From positions 992,001 to 1,056,000 of the forward strand of contig OZ251244.1 of assembly GCA_965240325.2 (NCBI GenBank): a DNA stretch of 64,000 bases. Reading direction: 5' to 3'. This DNA comes from Rebecca billardiae RCC1528 (lineage: Eukaryota; Haptophyta). Of the stretch, positions 19,078 to 29,206 are shown piece by piece. A program made the position numbers and the translations under genes. Position 1 is the first letter of the stretch, and each line of letters starts with the position of its first letter. Below the pieces are notes generated by a model. It was not told where the DNA came from. It did no database searches and saw only the letters and a program-made list of their open reading frames with translations.

Positions 19078-21225
19078 TGCTCCGCCGCGCGCCGGCGCGC
19101 TCGCCGGCGCGCGCGCCGCGCGCGCCCGCTCGACACGACGTCGAGCGGGTCGGCGTCGTCGTCTGACGCGTCGTCGTCGGCGGGGCGTGGCGGCGGTGCC
19201 GCCGCCGCCGCCGCCGCCGCGGCGGCGGAGCCCCCCTCCTCCTCGCCGTCCTCCTCCTCCGCGCCCCCGCCCTCGTCAGCACTCATCCTGTCGTCGGCGT
19301 CGAAGCCCACAGCCGCGCCGTCCGCGCCGCGCCGCGCGAGATCGCGATCTCCGCGGAGGTCGCGGTCGCGCGCCGCGGCGCGGAAGCCGACCTCGGCGAT
19401 GCGCAGCGTCTCCGCGTCGCGCTGCGCGTTCTCGGTGGCGTCCGCGCCTAGGATCAGCGGCGGCGCGCCCGGCGGCGCGCGCGCGCCGCCGCCGCCGCCG
19501 CCGCCCGCCGCCGCCGCCGCGGCGAGCGACTCTCGGTGCGCGCTGAAGCCGGGCGGCGCGCCCGCGGCGGAGGTGAAGAGGTACTCGAGCGAGCGCTTGT
19601 ACGTGCCGTCCGACGGGTCGACGATCGCCTCGAGCGCCGCCTCGAAGCACGCGCGCAGGTGCCGGTTGTGCACGCGCGTCACGCGCGTGACGCGCAGCCC
19701 GGCCACGCCCGCCGCTTCGAAATCTTTGGGGAAGAATCTCGAGTGGACGAGATCGACGCAGGAGGAGTACCACACGTCGCGCGGCGAGCCGTCCTCGAAG
19801 CGGACGTTCCCGCCCGTGTCGAGCTCCACGAGCAGCCGCGCGATCGCGCCGTCGCGCGCCGCGCCCGCCGCCGAGAGCAGCTGCGCGTGCGATCGCTCCA
19901 ACTGCTCGAGCTGCGATAGCTTGCCGCCGATCGCGCGGCCGAGCGCGCGCTGCTTCGCGCCGAGGTGCGGGTCGAGGGCGGCGGCGGGCAGGCGCTCGAG
20001 GGCGGCGGCGCTCTGCAGCCGCGGCGCCAGCCCCGTCCGCTCGGCGATCGCCGCGCGCACGTCCGCCTGCTGCCGCAGCAACACGTTCAGGTTGAGCTGG
20101 AGTGCGGCCGCGCGCGCGCGCTTCGCACACGCGGCCGCGCTGAGGCCGGACGAGACGTGCCGCTTGACCGTCTTGATGCGCATGTTGTAGTACATCTTCT
20201 TCTTGAAGAAGGTCGCCTCCGCCAGCGCGCGCACCTCGGCGGACACCGTCGTGCCGTCCAGCGACAGCAGCGCGGGCACGCAGTACAGCGTGTACGTGGC
20301 ATAGTTGCACAGCGCGCACACGGGGTTAGGGCCGTAGTGCGGGTCGGTGAGCGTGAGCGCCTGCAGGCTGCGCAGGCGGCCGAACGCGGGGATCTCGCGG
20401 AACGAGCCGATGCGGTTCGCCGCGAGGTTCAGCTCCTGCGCGAGCGCGGCGGGCGCGGCGCGGCGCGGCAGCGAATGCGAACGGCGAGTGAGCGGACACA
20501 CGGCGCGCGGCGCGCGCGCGCGCACGGCCTTGCCCCCCGCCGCCGCCGCCTCGGCCCACTCCCTCTGTGGGGCACCCCGGCGCGCGCGCGCGCGCGCTCG
20601 AGCCATCCCGACGCGGCGCGGCGCCGCGCGCGCGCCCGCACGTGCACACACGCACACGCACGCACGCACGCGCGCGCCCAAGCGCACACGCACGCACCTG
20701 CAGCGCGGGCTGTGCCTCGAGCTCCTCGCCTGCGCTGTGGATGCGGTTGCGCGCGAGCCAGAGGGAGCGGAGGCGGAGGTTGGACGAGAGGCGCTCGATG
20801 CGCTCGATGTGGTTCTCGTTCAGCCAGAGCGACTCGAGCTCGACCAGCCCCTCCAGCCCCTCGATCCTCCGCAGCCGGTTGCGCGAGAGGTCGAGGTGCA
20901 GCAGCGCGCCGCACGCGCGCAGGTTTGGAATCTGCTCGAGCTTGACCTCGGTGATGGTGAGGCGCTCGAGGCGGCGGGCGTTGTGCAGCCCGACCACGCG
21001 CGGGATCGTCTGCAGCGTCACCACCAGCTCGCGCAGGTTGTGGAAGTCCGCCAGCGGCGAGAGGTCGGTCACCGTGTGCATGAACAACTCGAGCCGCTCC
21101 ACCTCGGCGGCGCGCGCGCGGAAGACGGGCTCGGTGAGCGCCTCGTCGTACGGGGCATCCGCGTCGGGGTGGTATGCCCAGTACAGGAAGAGCTGGCGCC
21201 CCTCGCCCACCAGGCGGCCTGCCAT
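14640..21225 (-). CDS. LRRC9: LRRC9-like leucine-rich repeat protein, 6 exons
   Basis: Exons (minus): 21225-20698, 20435-17745, 17617-16937, 16698-15348, 15198-15051, 14952-14640, giving 1,903 codons plus stop; all five introns are GT-AG and 98-262 nt. Many SDS22-type LRRs (e.g. LLHLDLSRNRLRRIEGLEGL) flank a non-LRR module that matches LRRC9 closely: NPVCALCNY, then FFKKKMYYNMRIKT, then a segment with VELDTGGNVRFEDGS and VDLVHSRFF, then EYVVEFEY. LRRC9 is conserved in ciliated eukaryotes. The protein is longer than the ~1,450-residue human form, largely through Ala/Gly/Asp-rich insertions. The ATG at 21225 begins MAGRLVGEG and gives a clean first LRR exon. It is divergent from the amino-acid transporter, 205 bp away. 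The role is probably axonemal or ciliary, by family inference. Exon 5-6 boundaries are less certain because that tail is poorly conserved. Confidence 0.93.
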
Positions 21226-21430
21226 GGCCCCCGGCGCGCTCCGCGGGAGCGTCGCCCTTGACGTTGCAAGGCCGCGCTCTGCGCCCTTACGCGATCTCGC
21301 CGCTGGGGAGATCGCCAGGACAATGGCGGCGCAGGCTTGGTTGGGTTTGAATATTGCTGCTGCCGAATTTGACCGCGGGAACAACCCTAACCCCCTCTAT
21401 TTCTTTGGCGGGAACTGGCCGGCCCGCACG
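21226..21430. promoter_or_regulatory. Shared divergent promoter region
   Basis: 205 bp between the LRRC9 and transporter start codons. It contains TTTGGCGGGAA at 21404-21414, an exact E2F-type core, just upstream of the transporter ATG. Bidirectional use is inferred from spacing. Confidence 0.4.
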
Positions 21431-23780
21431 ATGTCGCAGGCCCCGTCCGCGTCCAACGTCGCGGAGGAGTGGACGACGACGACCGACGTGGCGCGCGACC
21501 TGCACCGCGCGCTCGTCTCGTCCGAGGCGGCCTCCTCGTCGGACACCGGCCCCGACCATCTCGCCGCCTCCAAAACCCTCCCGTCCTTCCTGCCGAGCGA
21601 CGAGCGGTCGGCGGCTCAGCGCACGACCGAGCCGGGCGGCTTCCGGCGCGAGTTCCTCCGGCGCAGGGCGGAGGAGGCGGGCGAGCCCGTGGACGAGGCG
21701 TGGCAGGCGTCGCTCCTCGACCAGATCGACGCGCCGCGCCTCATCAGCCGCCTCGCCGCGTACTCCGTCGCCCCGTTTGGTTACGAGTACGACGAGGACG
21801 GCCACCGCGTGCCGCGCTCGGCCGATCGGCGCGTGAAGGCGGACGCGAGCGACATGGAGGTGGCGATCGCGATCTTCAAGTCGTTCGTGGGGCAGGGGAT
21901 CATGTTCATGCCCTCCGCCTTCCGCTACGGCGGCTGGCTCCTCTCGACCGTCGTGATGCTCTGCACCGCGTACGCGTCCACCGTCGGCATCGAGATGGTG
22001 ATCTCGTGCTACGCGGTGCACCCGGGGATGATGGGGGACATCGCGCAGAGCGTGGCGGGGCCGGTGGGCAGGCTGGGCGTCGACGTCTCGCTCGTGGTCT
22101 CGCAGTTCGGCGTGTGCTGCGCCATCCTCATCTTCGTCATGCGCACGGCCGAGGTGGCCATCCTCGACGGCGGCGGCGGCGGCGCGGCAGCGGCGGAGCC
22201 TGCGGCCGCGCAGCCGCACGGCGGCGGGCTCGCGGCGAACGCCGAGCACGCCTTCCGGCAGCGCTGCCTGCTCCTCAGCCTGCTCGTGGTCGTGCCCCTC
22301 GCGTGGGTGCGCGACCTCTCGAGGCTCGCGCTCCCAAACCTCGTGGCCAACCTGTGCTCACTCTTTGGCCTCGGCGTTGCATTCGTGTACATGGCTCTGC
22401 AGCTCGCGAGCGCGGGCGTGCCCGCGGACGTGGATGCGGCCAGGCCGGAGGGCATCGCCATCTTCGTCGGTGCGGCCGCCTGCCGCTCGCGCGGCGCTTG
22501 CGGCGCGTGCCGGGGGCTGGGCCGGGCGCGTTGGGAGTGCGGTCCGGCCCCTGCGGGCGTGCATGCGCCGCGTGGCGCGCCTTGCCGGCGCATGCCGCCC
22601 GTCTGGCGCGCGGCGCGGCACACACACGGCGCGCTCATGCGCTCGGTGCCCGCCCGCGCGCCTGCCTTCCTGCACCCCGGCACTGCGCCGCCACTGCCGC
22701 TCGCCGCGCCTGCTGCCGCGCCGCGCGCACACGACCGCACCGGCTCTCGCCTCGGCCGGCTGCTGCTGCTGCGTGTCGCCCTGCCGCCGGGCGTGCAGGC
22801 ATGACGTGCTTCATGTTCGAGGGCATCCCGCTCATCCTGCCCGTGTACGAGAAGATGAGGAACAAGCGGAACTTCTCGCGCCTCTTTGGCCTGGTCTTCT
22901 GGAGTGAGCGCGCAATTGTTATTTAATAATAAAAAAAACACCTTCTGGCCTCCCTCCACGCCGCGGTGCACGGGGCGAGCGCTGGCCTGCGGGCGTGTGC
23001 GCTGGCCTGCGGGCGTGTGCGCTGGCCTGCGGGCGTGTGCGCTGGCCTGCGGGCGTGTGCGCTGGCCTGCGGGCGTGTGCCGCGCGCGCCCCCGCCTGCT
23101 CACGCGCGCGCCCGCGGTGCCGCCCGCCTCCGGCTCCCCTGCGCCACGCACGCCGCGCCGCGCCGCGCCGCGCGCGCCCATGCTCCGCGCTCTCCCCCCC
23201 TCTCTCCCTTCGAGCAGTCAGCATCGCGGGCCTCGAGACTTCGTACGGGCTCGTCGGTTACCTGTCGTACGGCGAGGCGGTCAACCCGGTCTCCATCCTG
23301 AGCATCCCGCGCACGCCGTTCACGCGCTTCGTCCAGCTGCTCTTCGGCGCGGCGGTGGTCCTCGGCTTCCCGATGATGTTCGTGCCCGCGACTCGGATCG
23401 TCGAGTCGTACCTCTGGCCGGGCGTGCCCGAGCCGGCGGCCGGGAGCGGCGGCGCGCCGATGCCGCTCGAGCCGCGCCGCTCGAGCCGCGCGCGGCTGCA
23501 GCGCACGGTCACCAAGAGCCTGCTTCGCACGCTCGTCGTGCTCGGCCTCGCGGCCCTCTCGCTGTACGCCGTCGACTTTGTGACGCAGTTCCTCGCGCTC
23601 GCCGGCAGCCTGTGCTGCGTGCCGCTCGCCTTCCTCTACCCGGGCTTCCTCTACCTCAGGCTGGTCGCGCACACGACCGCGCAGCGCGCCCGCGCGTGGG
23701 TGCTCATCGCGGGCGGGCTCGTGCTGATGCCGCTCACGCTGTACCAGGTGATCACCGAGCAGCGCGCGCATGCGCAATAA
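21431..23780 (+). CDS. SLC36/AAAP-family amino-acid transporter, 3 exons
   Basis: Exons 21431-22469, 22799-22903, 23218-23780; 568 residues. A ~135-residue hydrophilic N-terminus precedes the transporter fold. The first helix carries the family-typical SFVGQGIMFMPSAFRYGG, followed by further membrane segments (VVIFVM-type, LLLSLLVVVPLAWV, LVANLCSLFGLGVAFVYMAL), TCFMFEGIPLILPVYE encoded by the small exon 2, and GLVGYLSYG and FVQLLFGAAVVLGFP in exon 3. This is the layout of proton-coupled amino-acid symporters of vacuole/lysosome or plasma membrane; the substrate is not predictable. Both introns are phase 1; intron 2 uses GTGAGC, the only host donor here that is not GTGCG. The start is the first in-frame ATG with acceptable length; an upstream in-frame extension exists but overlaps the LRRC9 promoter and 5' end. 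Confidence 0.9.
22979..23080 (+). repeat. Five tandem copies of a 20-bp unit in an intron
   Basis: GCTGGCCTGCGGGCGTGTGC is repeated five times without change from 22981 to 23080, within intron 2 of the amino-acid transporter gene. Confidence 0.95.
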
Positions 23781-23835
23781 TAAACGCGTAGCAGCTACTT
23801 GATGATACGCGTACGTCTCAGCACTGAGACATCAT

Positions 23836-23837
<2 letters not shown>

Positions 23838-23909
<72 letters not shown>

Positions 23910-23935
23910 CTCTCTCTCTCTCCGTCTCTCTCTCT
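23838..23935. repeat. CT/GA microsatellite
   Basis: Nearly uninterrupted (CT)n of about 100 bp just downstream of the transporter stop, followed by a TA-rich run to ~23980. Confidence 0.97.
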
Positions 23936-24129
23936 ATATATACGCCGTATAGCGCGCTATATGAATATATATATAGAATAATCCGGTGGGCGCTGGTGTC
24001 AGGCGGCTGCGGTGATATGTACGATGATCCGTAGATATCCAGATGCCCGCGACGCCTGCGCGTCATTCTGCGAGCGATTGATACTGTCGCTGGCCGGCCG
24101 GGACGTGAGGCAATAATATGCGCGGGCGG

Positions 24130-24654
24130 TCAGTGTGTGCGAGCAGCCGCCTTCGCCGCCGCCGCTGGCGTCGGTGGCGCGTGGAGAGGAGCCCAATCCC
24201 AGGCGAGTGGGACGGAGAGCGCGACGCTGTGCACGTTGAGCCCCTGCGACATCGACGGCTGGTTGCGCTCGAGCGCCCAATGGCCGACCGGCACCTGGAG
24301 CGCCCACGAGAGCGTCCAGCTGGCGGCTGCAAGGGCGAGCGGGTGCGACCAGTGGTGTGCGGCGCGTGCGATGGCGTTGGCGAGCCATGCGAGGGCGAGC
24401 ACGCCCACGGCGAGCGCGGTGCTCACTGCGCGTGGCCTGCCGCACGCGAGGACCGCCCCGGCGAGCGCCGACTGCGCCAACCATGCCAGCCGATGGTCGT
24501 GCACGGCGAGGACGAGGAGCACGCTGAGCCATTCGATCGGCACGCACACGACGTGTAGCCACCAGTTCCCGCGGTGCGCGTGATGCGCGCGGTACAACGC
24601 GAGCTCTCGCGCATACACAGCTGTGAGCGGAGCCCGCGCCACGGACGACGCCAT
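24130..24654 (-). CDS. Mpo1-like (DUF962) membrane protein
   Basis: Intronless, 174 residues, from the ATG at 24654 (MASSVARAPLTAVYARELA). It carries both family signatures: an N-terminal YRAHHAHRGNWWLHVVCVP block and a C-terminal VPVGHWALERNQPSM block, each supplying metal-ligand histidines, with about four membrane helices between and around them. Yeast Mpo1 is an Fe(II)-dependent dioxygenase acting on 2-hydroxy fatty acids in phytosphingosine breakdown at the ER; the same reaction is a reasonable inference but not shown by sequence alone. It is divergent from the sugar transporter with only 100 bp between start codons. Confidence 0.85.
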   Translation of the reverse strand: MASSVARAPLTAVYARELALYRAHHAHRGNWWLHVVCVPIEWLSVLLVLAVHDHRLAWLAQSALAGAVLACGRPRAVSTALAVGVLALAWLANAIARAAHHWSHPLALAAASWTLSWALQVPVGHWALERNQPSMSQGLNVHSVALSVPLAWDWAPLHAPPTPAAAAKAAARTH

Positions 24655-24754
24655 TGTCGTTGACAAGTGAGATTCGCGATCAAGTCCGGACGTGACTTGA
24701 CTTGGCCGGCCGGCCTGCTTCAGTTCAGACTTCAGAGTGCTGGCCGGCCTGCTG
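24655..24754. promoter_or_regulatory. 100-bp divergent promoter
   Basis: Only 100 bp separate two start codons on opposite strands, so a shared core promoter is likely. TGGCCGGCCGGCCTGCT and TGGCCGGCCTGCT form a short direct repeat within it. No TATA box is seen. Confidence 0.4.
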
Positions 24755-26765
24755 ATGACACGGAAGCTCGGCACCGCCGCCCTCCGTCCTCTCCGAGACC
24801 GATCGATCACCGCCGGCACCGTGATGGCGATTGCCGCCATCGTCGCCGCGGTCGCGCTCGCCGGCGCGTCGAGCGCGGGTCCGGCTCTGCCGCGCGGCGC
24901 CGCGGCGCCGCGGCTCGGTCCGCGCGTGCGCGCGGCACCCCTGCGCGCGTCGCCGCGCGCCTTTGCCGCGCCGCCGCCCGCCGACGAGGCGGAGGCGGCG
25001 GTCGGCACGGGCGGCGGCGGCGGCGGCGGCGGCGGCATCCCGCCGTGGGTCCTGCCGTTCGCCGTGCCCGCGCTGGGCGGCGCGCTGTTCGGCTTCGACA
25101 TCGGCGCGGCGAGCGCGGTCGTGCGCATCCTCGGCTCGCCCGACGTCGCCACCGCCGCCTTCGGCGCGCCCCTCTCCGAGATCGAGCTCGGAAACGTCGC
25201 GTCGTTGCCGCTGTTTGGCGGCATGCTCGCGTCGGCGGCGATCGCGTTCACGGGCGACGGGAAGATCGGCCGGCTGTTCGAGCTGCGGAGCGCGGCGGCG
25301 CTGTACGCGTGCGCGAGCGCGCTCACCATCGCCGCGCCCACGCTCCCCCTCCTCTTCGCCGGCCGGCTGCTCACCGGCGCCGGCCTCGGCATCGCGCTCC
25401 ACGCCGCGCCGCTCTACATCGCCGAGACCGCGCCCTCCGAGCTGCGCGGCCGGCTGGTGGCGTACAAGGAGGCGGCGATCGTCGCGGGGATCGTGCTGGG
25501 CTACGCGGCGGGCGCGGTCACGGGCGACGCCGCCGCGTGGCGCGAGACCCTCGCCCCCGCCATCCCGCTCGAGGCGGCCATGCTGGCGCTCTCGCTGTCT
25601 CTCCCCGAGTCCCCTCGCTGGCTCGCGCTGCGCGGCCGCGACGCGGAGGCGGCCGACGCGGTGGTCTCGCTGCAGCGGTGCGAGCGGTCGGAGGCGGAGG
25701 CGCAGGTGCGCGCGATCGGCGCGAGCGCGGCCAAGAAGCGCGCCGAGGCCGCCACCGCCGCCGGCGCCGACCCCGTCGCCGCCGCGGCCGAGGTGGGCGA
25801 GGCGCCGTCCCTCGGCGAGATCCTGCCAAAGCTCGTCGGCGAGAAGGGGAACCGGCAGGCGCTGGTGATCGGCTGCGGGCTGGTGCTCTTCCAGCAGCTC
25901 TCGGGGCAGCCGTCGGTGCTGTACTACGCGAACCGGCTGCTCGAGTCGATCGGCCTCGGCTTTGTCGCCGCCGTCGGCGTGGGCAGCTTCAAGCTGGTGA
26001 TGACTCTGGTCTCGGCCTCGCTCGTCGAGTCTGAGGCGTGGGGGCGGCGCCCGCTGCTGCTGGCGGGCACGGCGGCGATGGCGGTCTCGCTCACCGGCCT
26101 CTCGCTCCTGTACGCAACGTCGGGCGCCGCGCTCGCCGCGGGCGGCGCGGGCGCGGCGGGCGTGCAGGCCGCCGTCATCCTCCTCCTCTTCCTCTATGTG
26201 GGTGGGTACCAGGTCGGGTTTGGGCCAATCACGTGGCTGATCCTCTCGGAGATCTTCCCGCTCGCCGTGCGCTCCCCCGCGGTCTCGATCGGCACACGTG
26301 CGCGCAGGCGGCGGGCGTGCGCGCGTGCGTGTGTGCGCTGGAGGAGCTTGCGCGGGGCTGGGGGCGGGGGCGAGGTCGGCGCGTGTGGCAGGAGGGCGGG
26401 GCGTGCGCGCACCTCCCCTCCGCTCGCGTGCGCGCGGCCCAACTCCACCCGCCACCGCGCGCGCGCGAGCACCGTCGCGCCCCGCCCTGCCCTCCAACAC
26501 ACCATCCCCGCCCCCTCCCTCCCTGCCGCCCTCCTTCCTCCCGCCGCCGCCGCCGCCGCCCCGCACAGTGCTCAACTTCGGCTCCAACTACATCGTCGGC
26601 ATTCTCTTCGAGATCGAGCGCGCGGCCGTGGGCGAGCCCGCACTCTTTGGCGGCTTCGCCCTCGTCGCGCTCGCGGCTGTGGCGTTCATCTACGCCAAGG
26701 TGCCCGAGACGCGGGGCCTCTCGCTCGAGGAGATCGAGGCGAAGCTCACCGACGGCGAGTTCTGA
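24755..26765 (+). CDS. MFS sugar transporter with plastid-type leader, 2 exons
   Basis: Exons 24755-26297 and 26569-26765; 579 residues from the first ATG. Sugar-porter hallmarks are all present: PESPRWLAL after TM6, QQLSGQPSVLYYAN in TM7, WGRRPLL, and the C-terminal VPETRGLSLEEIE, with 12 predicted helices. The N-terminus has a hydrophobic run after Met24 (MAIAAIVAAVALAGASSA), then an Arg/Ala/Pro-rich stretch containing RAFAAPP, similar to the signal-plus-transit leaders of complex plastids. Plastid-envelope hexose export is therefore inferred. The single intron is phase 1, GTGCGC to ACAG, after SPAVSIGT. The cargo could be another hexose or polyol. It is divergent from the Mpo1-like gene. 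Confidence 0.9.
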
Positions 26766-27745
26766 CGGCGACTCTGACGGATGCTGAGACGACGCCGACG
26801 CCGACGGACGAAGCCGCCACGCGGCCACGACGCGACGGCCGGATTCGGCCGGCGCAGGCATGGCAGGTACACTGACTCTGCTGCGCCGGCACACTGACGC
26901 TTCTCTGCGCGGTGCAGCAGAGCCAGGTGAGTAGGCACTCTCAGAGACTCTGAGTCGTCGCACTGATGACGCGCGACGCCTCAGCATGCCTCAGTGAGTC
27001 ATATGATGCCGATGCGGCTCATGCCTCATCCGCTCATCGCCTCGGGCCGCGGCGGCAGCACCGCCGCGTCGCGCTGCACTCTGACTCATCACACTGTCTG
27101 ACTGGGCCTGGCCGTGGCGGTGACGATGTGATGTGAGACTGCGAGAATAGCAGTGTGATGATGACTACTACTGACTGAACATGACGATGCGCGGCGCTGG
27201 CTCACGCAGGACCTCGGGCTGCCGTCAGTATTATTAGTATTATTATCATAATCGCGGCTTGCTGCTCCGACGGGCACGGCCACGGCAGCAAAGCAGCCAT
27301 TAATCAGTTCAGTGTACGTGCCACTAGTATTGCCCCGCCGGCGAGTAGTCGTAGTCGGCTGGTTAGTACGCATTGCGCTGTCTCCCGTCGCGGATATCGG
27401 CGGATGACGCCGGAGCCTGCCGGCGGGATGAGAGTGCTGCGCGCGGACGACCGTACTGCGCGGCAGGTAGGCCGGACGACGCGGCGCGCCCGGTCGTCAT
27501 GACGTGAGCAGAGCCGCTCCGCAGAGCGGTGCGTGCTGAGCGGCACTGACCGTCGGACCACCAGGCGCCAGCCTGGCCCAGCCTCGAGCCTCCTGCAGGG
27601 GCGCGGCGGCAGACTGGACAGTTGTGCACTGCGGGCGCGGCGCGTCAAAGTGCTACGCTGTCCGCCCACCGCACATCACTGCGCACATCACTCAAGAACA
27701 TCGTTTATAAGTGGGCTGTGGGGCCGTCGACAAAGGCACTCACCC
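26766..27745. other. Intergenic spacer, no gene seen
   Basis: About 980 bp with many CTGACT-type short motifs and stop codons in all frames; no supported ORF or RNA gene. Confidence 0.5.
27706..27715 (+). repeat. TATAAGTGGG copy flanking the RCC1 gene (second copy 29356-29365)
   Basis: The exact decamer occurs 30 bp beyond the stop and again 149 bp upstream of the start of the intronless F-box/RCC1 gene, in the same orientation. It could be a target-site duplication of a retrocopied gene, but no A-tail is seen; chance is not excluded. Confidence 0.4.
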
Positions 27746-29206
27746 TCAGCGGGTACGAGCACGCCACGCCGTATAGACGTACGCGGGAGTGTGAATCCGT
27801 TGGGTGGGCTCGTCTCGCTCGGCTGCGCTCATGCCGAGGCCGAGTGCAGCCGACCGCCTGCCGCACGAGTACACGCTGCCGTCCGCACTCACAAACAGTG
27901 AGTAGCCCTGGCCGAGCGCGCAGCCCACCACACGAGCTTGGCGGAGGGCCACCACGCGCACAGGAAGCTCGGCGAACGTGCGTTCGTGCCCCAGCCCGAG
28001 CTGGCCGTTGCGGCCCTCCCCAAACGCGTGCACGCTGCCATCTGCGCCCAGCACAGCGCTCACGGAGTGGCCCGCACTCGCACGCACTGCGCGCACGCCC
28101 GCGAGCGCCTCGACGCGTTTGGGCACGCGCTGCAATGCCCCGTCACCATGCCCGAGGCATGCAAGCGCACTCCCACCAAACGAGTGCAGGCTGCCCTCTG
28201 CGTCCACCACCAGGCTGTGGTAGGCACCCGCGCTCACGTGCGCGGCGCACACGCCAGCAAGCGCCTCGATGCGCCGCGGCGTGGGCTGATTCTGCTGGTT
28301 GCCGTGTCCGAGCTGGCCAAAAGCGCCACGGCCGAACGAGTAGACGGCGCCGCGCGTGGTCAGCAGCAGCGTGTGTGCATACCCCGCGGCCACGCCACCC
28401 ACGCGCACGCCATCCAGCGCGTCGATGCGCGTCGGCTCCCACCGGTCCTCCGTGTCGCCGTGGCCGAGCTCGCCGCACGCGTTGCGGCCCCAGCTGTACG
28501 CACGGCCCGCGGCAGTGAGCGCGAGGCTCTGAGAATGGCCGGCCGAGATGGCGACGACGGGCTCGCTCGCGGGTAGGCTGACGAGAACGAGTGAACGCCG
28601 GCCCTTCTTGTCACCCAGCCCCAGCTGGCCGTACTCGTTCTTGCCGCAGCCGTACACGGCGCCGGCCTCGCTCAGCGCGAGCAGGTGGTTGTGGGCAGCT
28701 GCCACGGAGCACATGCGCACCGCGCTGAGGGAGGCGACGCGCGTCGGCCAGCGCACTGCAGGCGTGCCCGGGTGGCTAGAAGCCGCGTGCGCTCGAAACC
28801 CGCCCATCAGCTGCGCCGGCACCGCCTCCTCCCCGCACGTGTGCAGCCCGCCCTCCGCGTCCACAAACGCGCTGAAGCCACAGCCGACCGCCAGGGGAGG
28901 CGAGTGTGCGCATGCGAGCTCGAGCACCCGCTCACGAACGAGCAGCTCCTCCGTCCACGTGCGCACTTCCGAGGGCAGCGATGCCAGCGGCGTGCGCTCG
29001 TGCCTGCGCGCGCGGGCGCAAGCGCGCTCGCGCAGCACGCGCTCGACTGGTGAGCACCCGCCGGGTGGCGTGGCGTGGAAGAGGCGCGCGGTGGCGTTCA
29101 GGCTGGCGAGGTCGCGCGGCGGCAGGAACACGAGGATGCGGTCGACCATTTCTAGCGGCAGGTCGTTGAGCGCGAGGCGCGGGGTGCGCGTCCGTGCCGT
29201 GGCCAT
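27746..29206 (-). CDS. F-box plus RCC1-repeat (beta-propeller) protein
   Basis: Intronless, 486 residues. Residues ~10-60 form an F-box (LNDLPLEMVDRILVFLPPRDLASL), expected to bind Skp1. From ~residue 100 onward there are at least six RCC1 blades, each with the G-x-G-xx-GQLG-x-G pattern, such as YGCGKNEYGQLGLGD, YSWGRNACGELGHGD, YSFGRGAFGQLGHGN and HAFGEGRNGQLGLGH. This suggests an SCF ubiquitin-ligase substrate receptor with a propeller as binding platform; the substrate is unknown. There is no basic N-terminal tail as in nuclear RCC1, so a Ran exchange role is less likely. The start ATG is immediately followed by a short basic leader and then the F-box. Confidence 0.93.
   Translation of the reverse strand: MATARTRTPRLALNDLPLEMVDRILVFLPPRDLASLNATARLFHATPPGGCSPVERVLRERACARARRHERTPLASLPSEVRTWTEELLVRERVLELACAHSPPLAVGCGFSAFVDAEGGLHTCGEEAVPAQLMGGFRAHAASSHPGTPAVRWPTRVASLSAVRMCSVAAAHNHLLALSEAGAVYGCGKNEYGQLGLGDKKGRRSLVLVSLPASEPVVAISAGHSQSLALTAAGRAYSWGRNACGELGHGDTEDRWEPTRIDALDGVRVGGVAAGYAHTLLLTTRGAVYSFGRGAFGQLGHGNQQNQPTPRRIEALAGVCAAHVSAGAYHSLVVDAEGSLHSFGGSALACLGHGDGALQRVPKRVEALAGVRAVRASAGHSVSAVLGADGSVHAFGEGRNGQLGLGHERTFAELPVRVVALRQARVVGCALGQGYSLFVSADGSVYSCGRRSAALGLGMSAAERDEPTQRIHTPAYVYTAWRARTR

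Noticed and set aside
22995-23217. In-frame extension upstream of the third transporter exon as coding
   Set aside because: It consists of the 20-bp minisatellite and Arg-rich sequence, and an AG acceptor at 23216-23217 restores the transporter frame.
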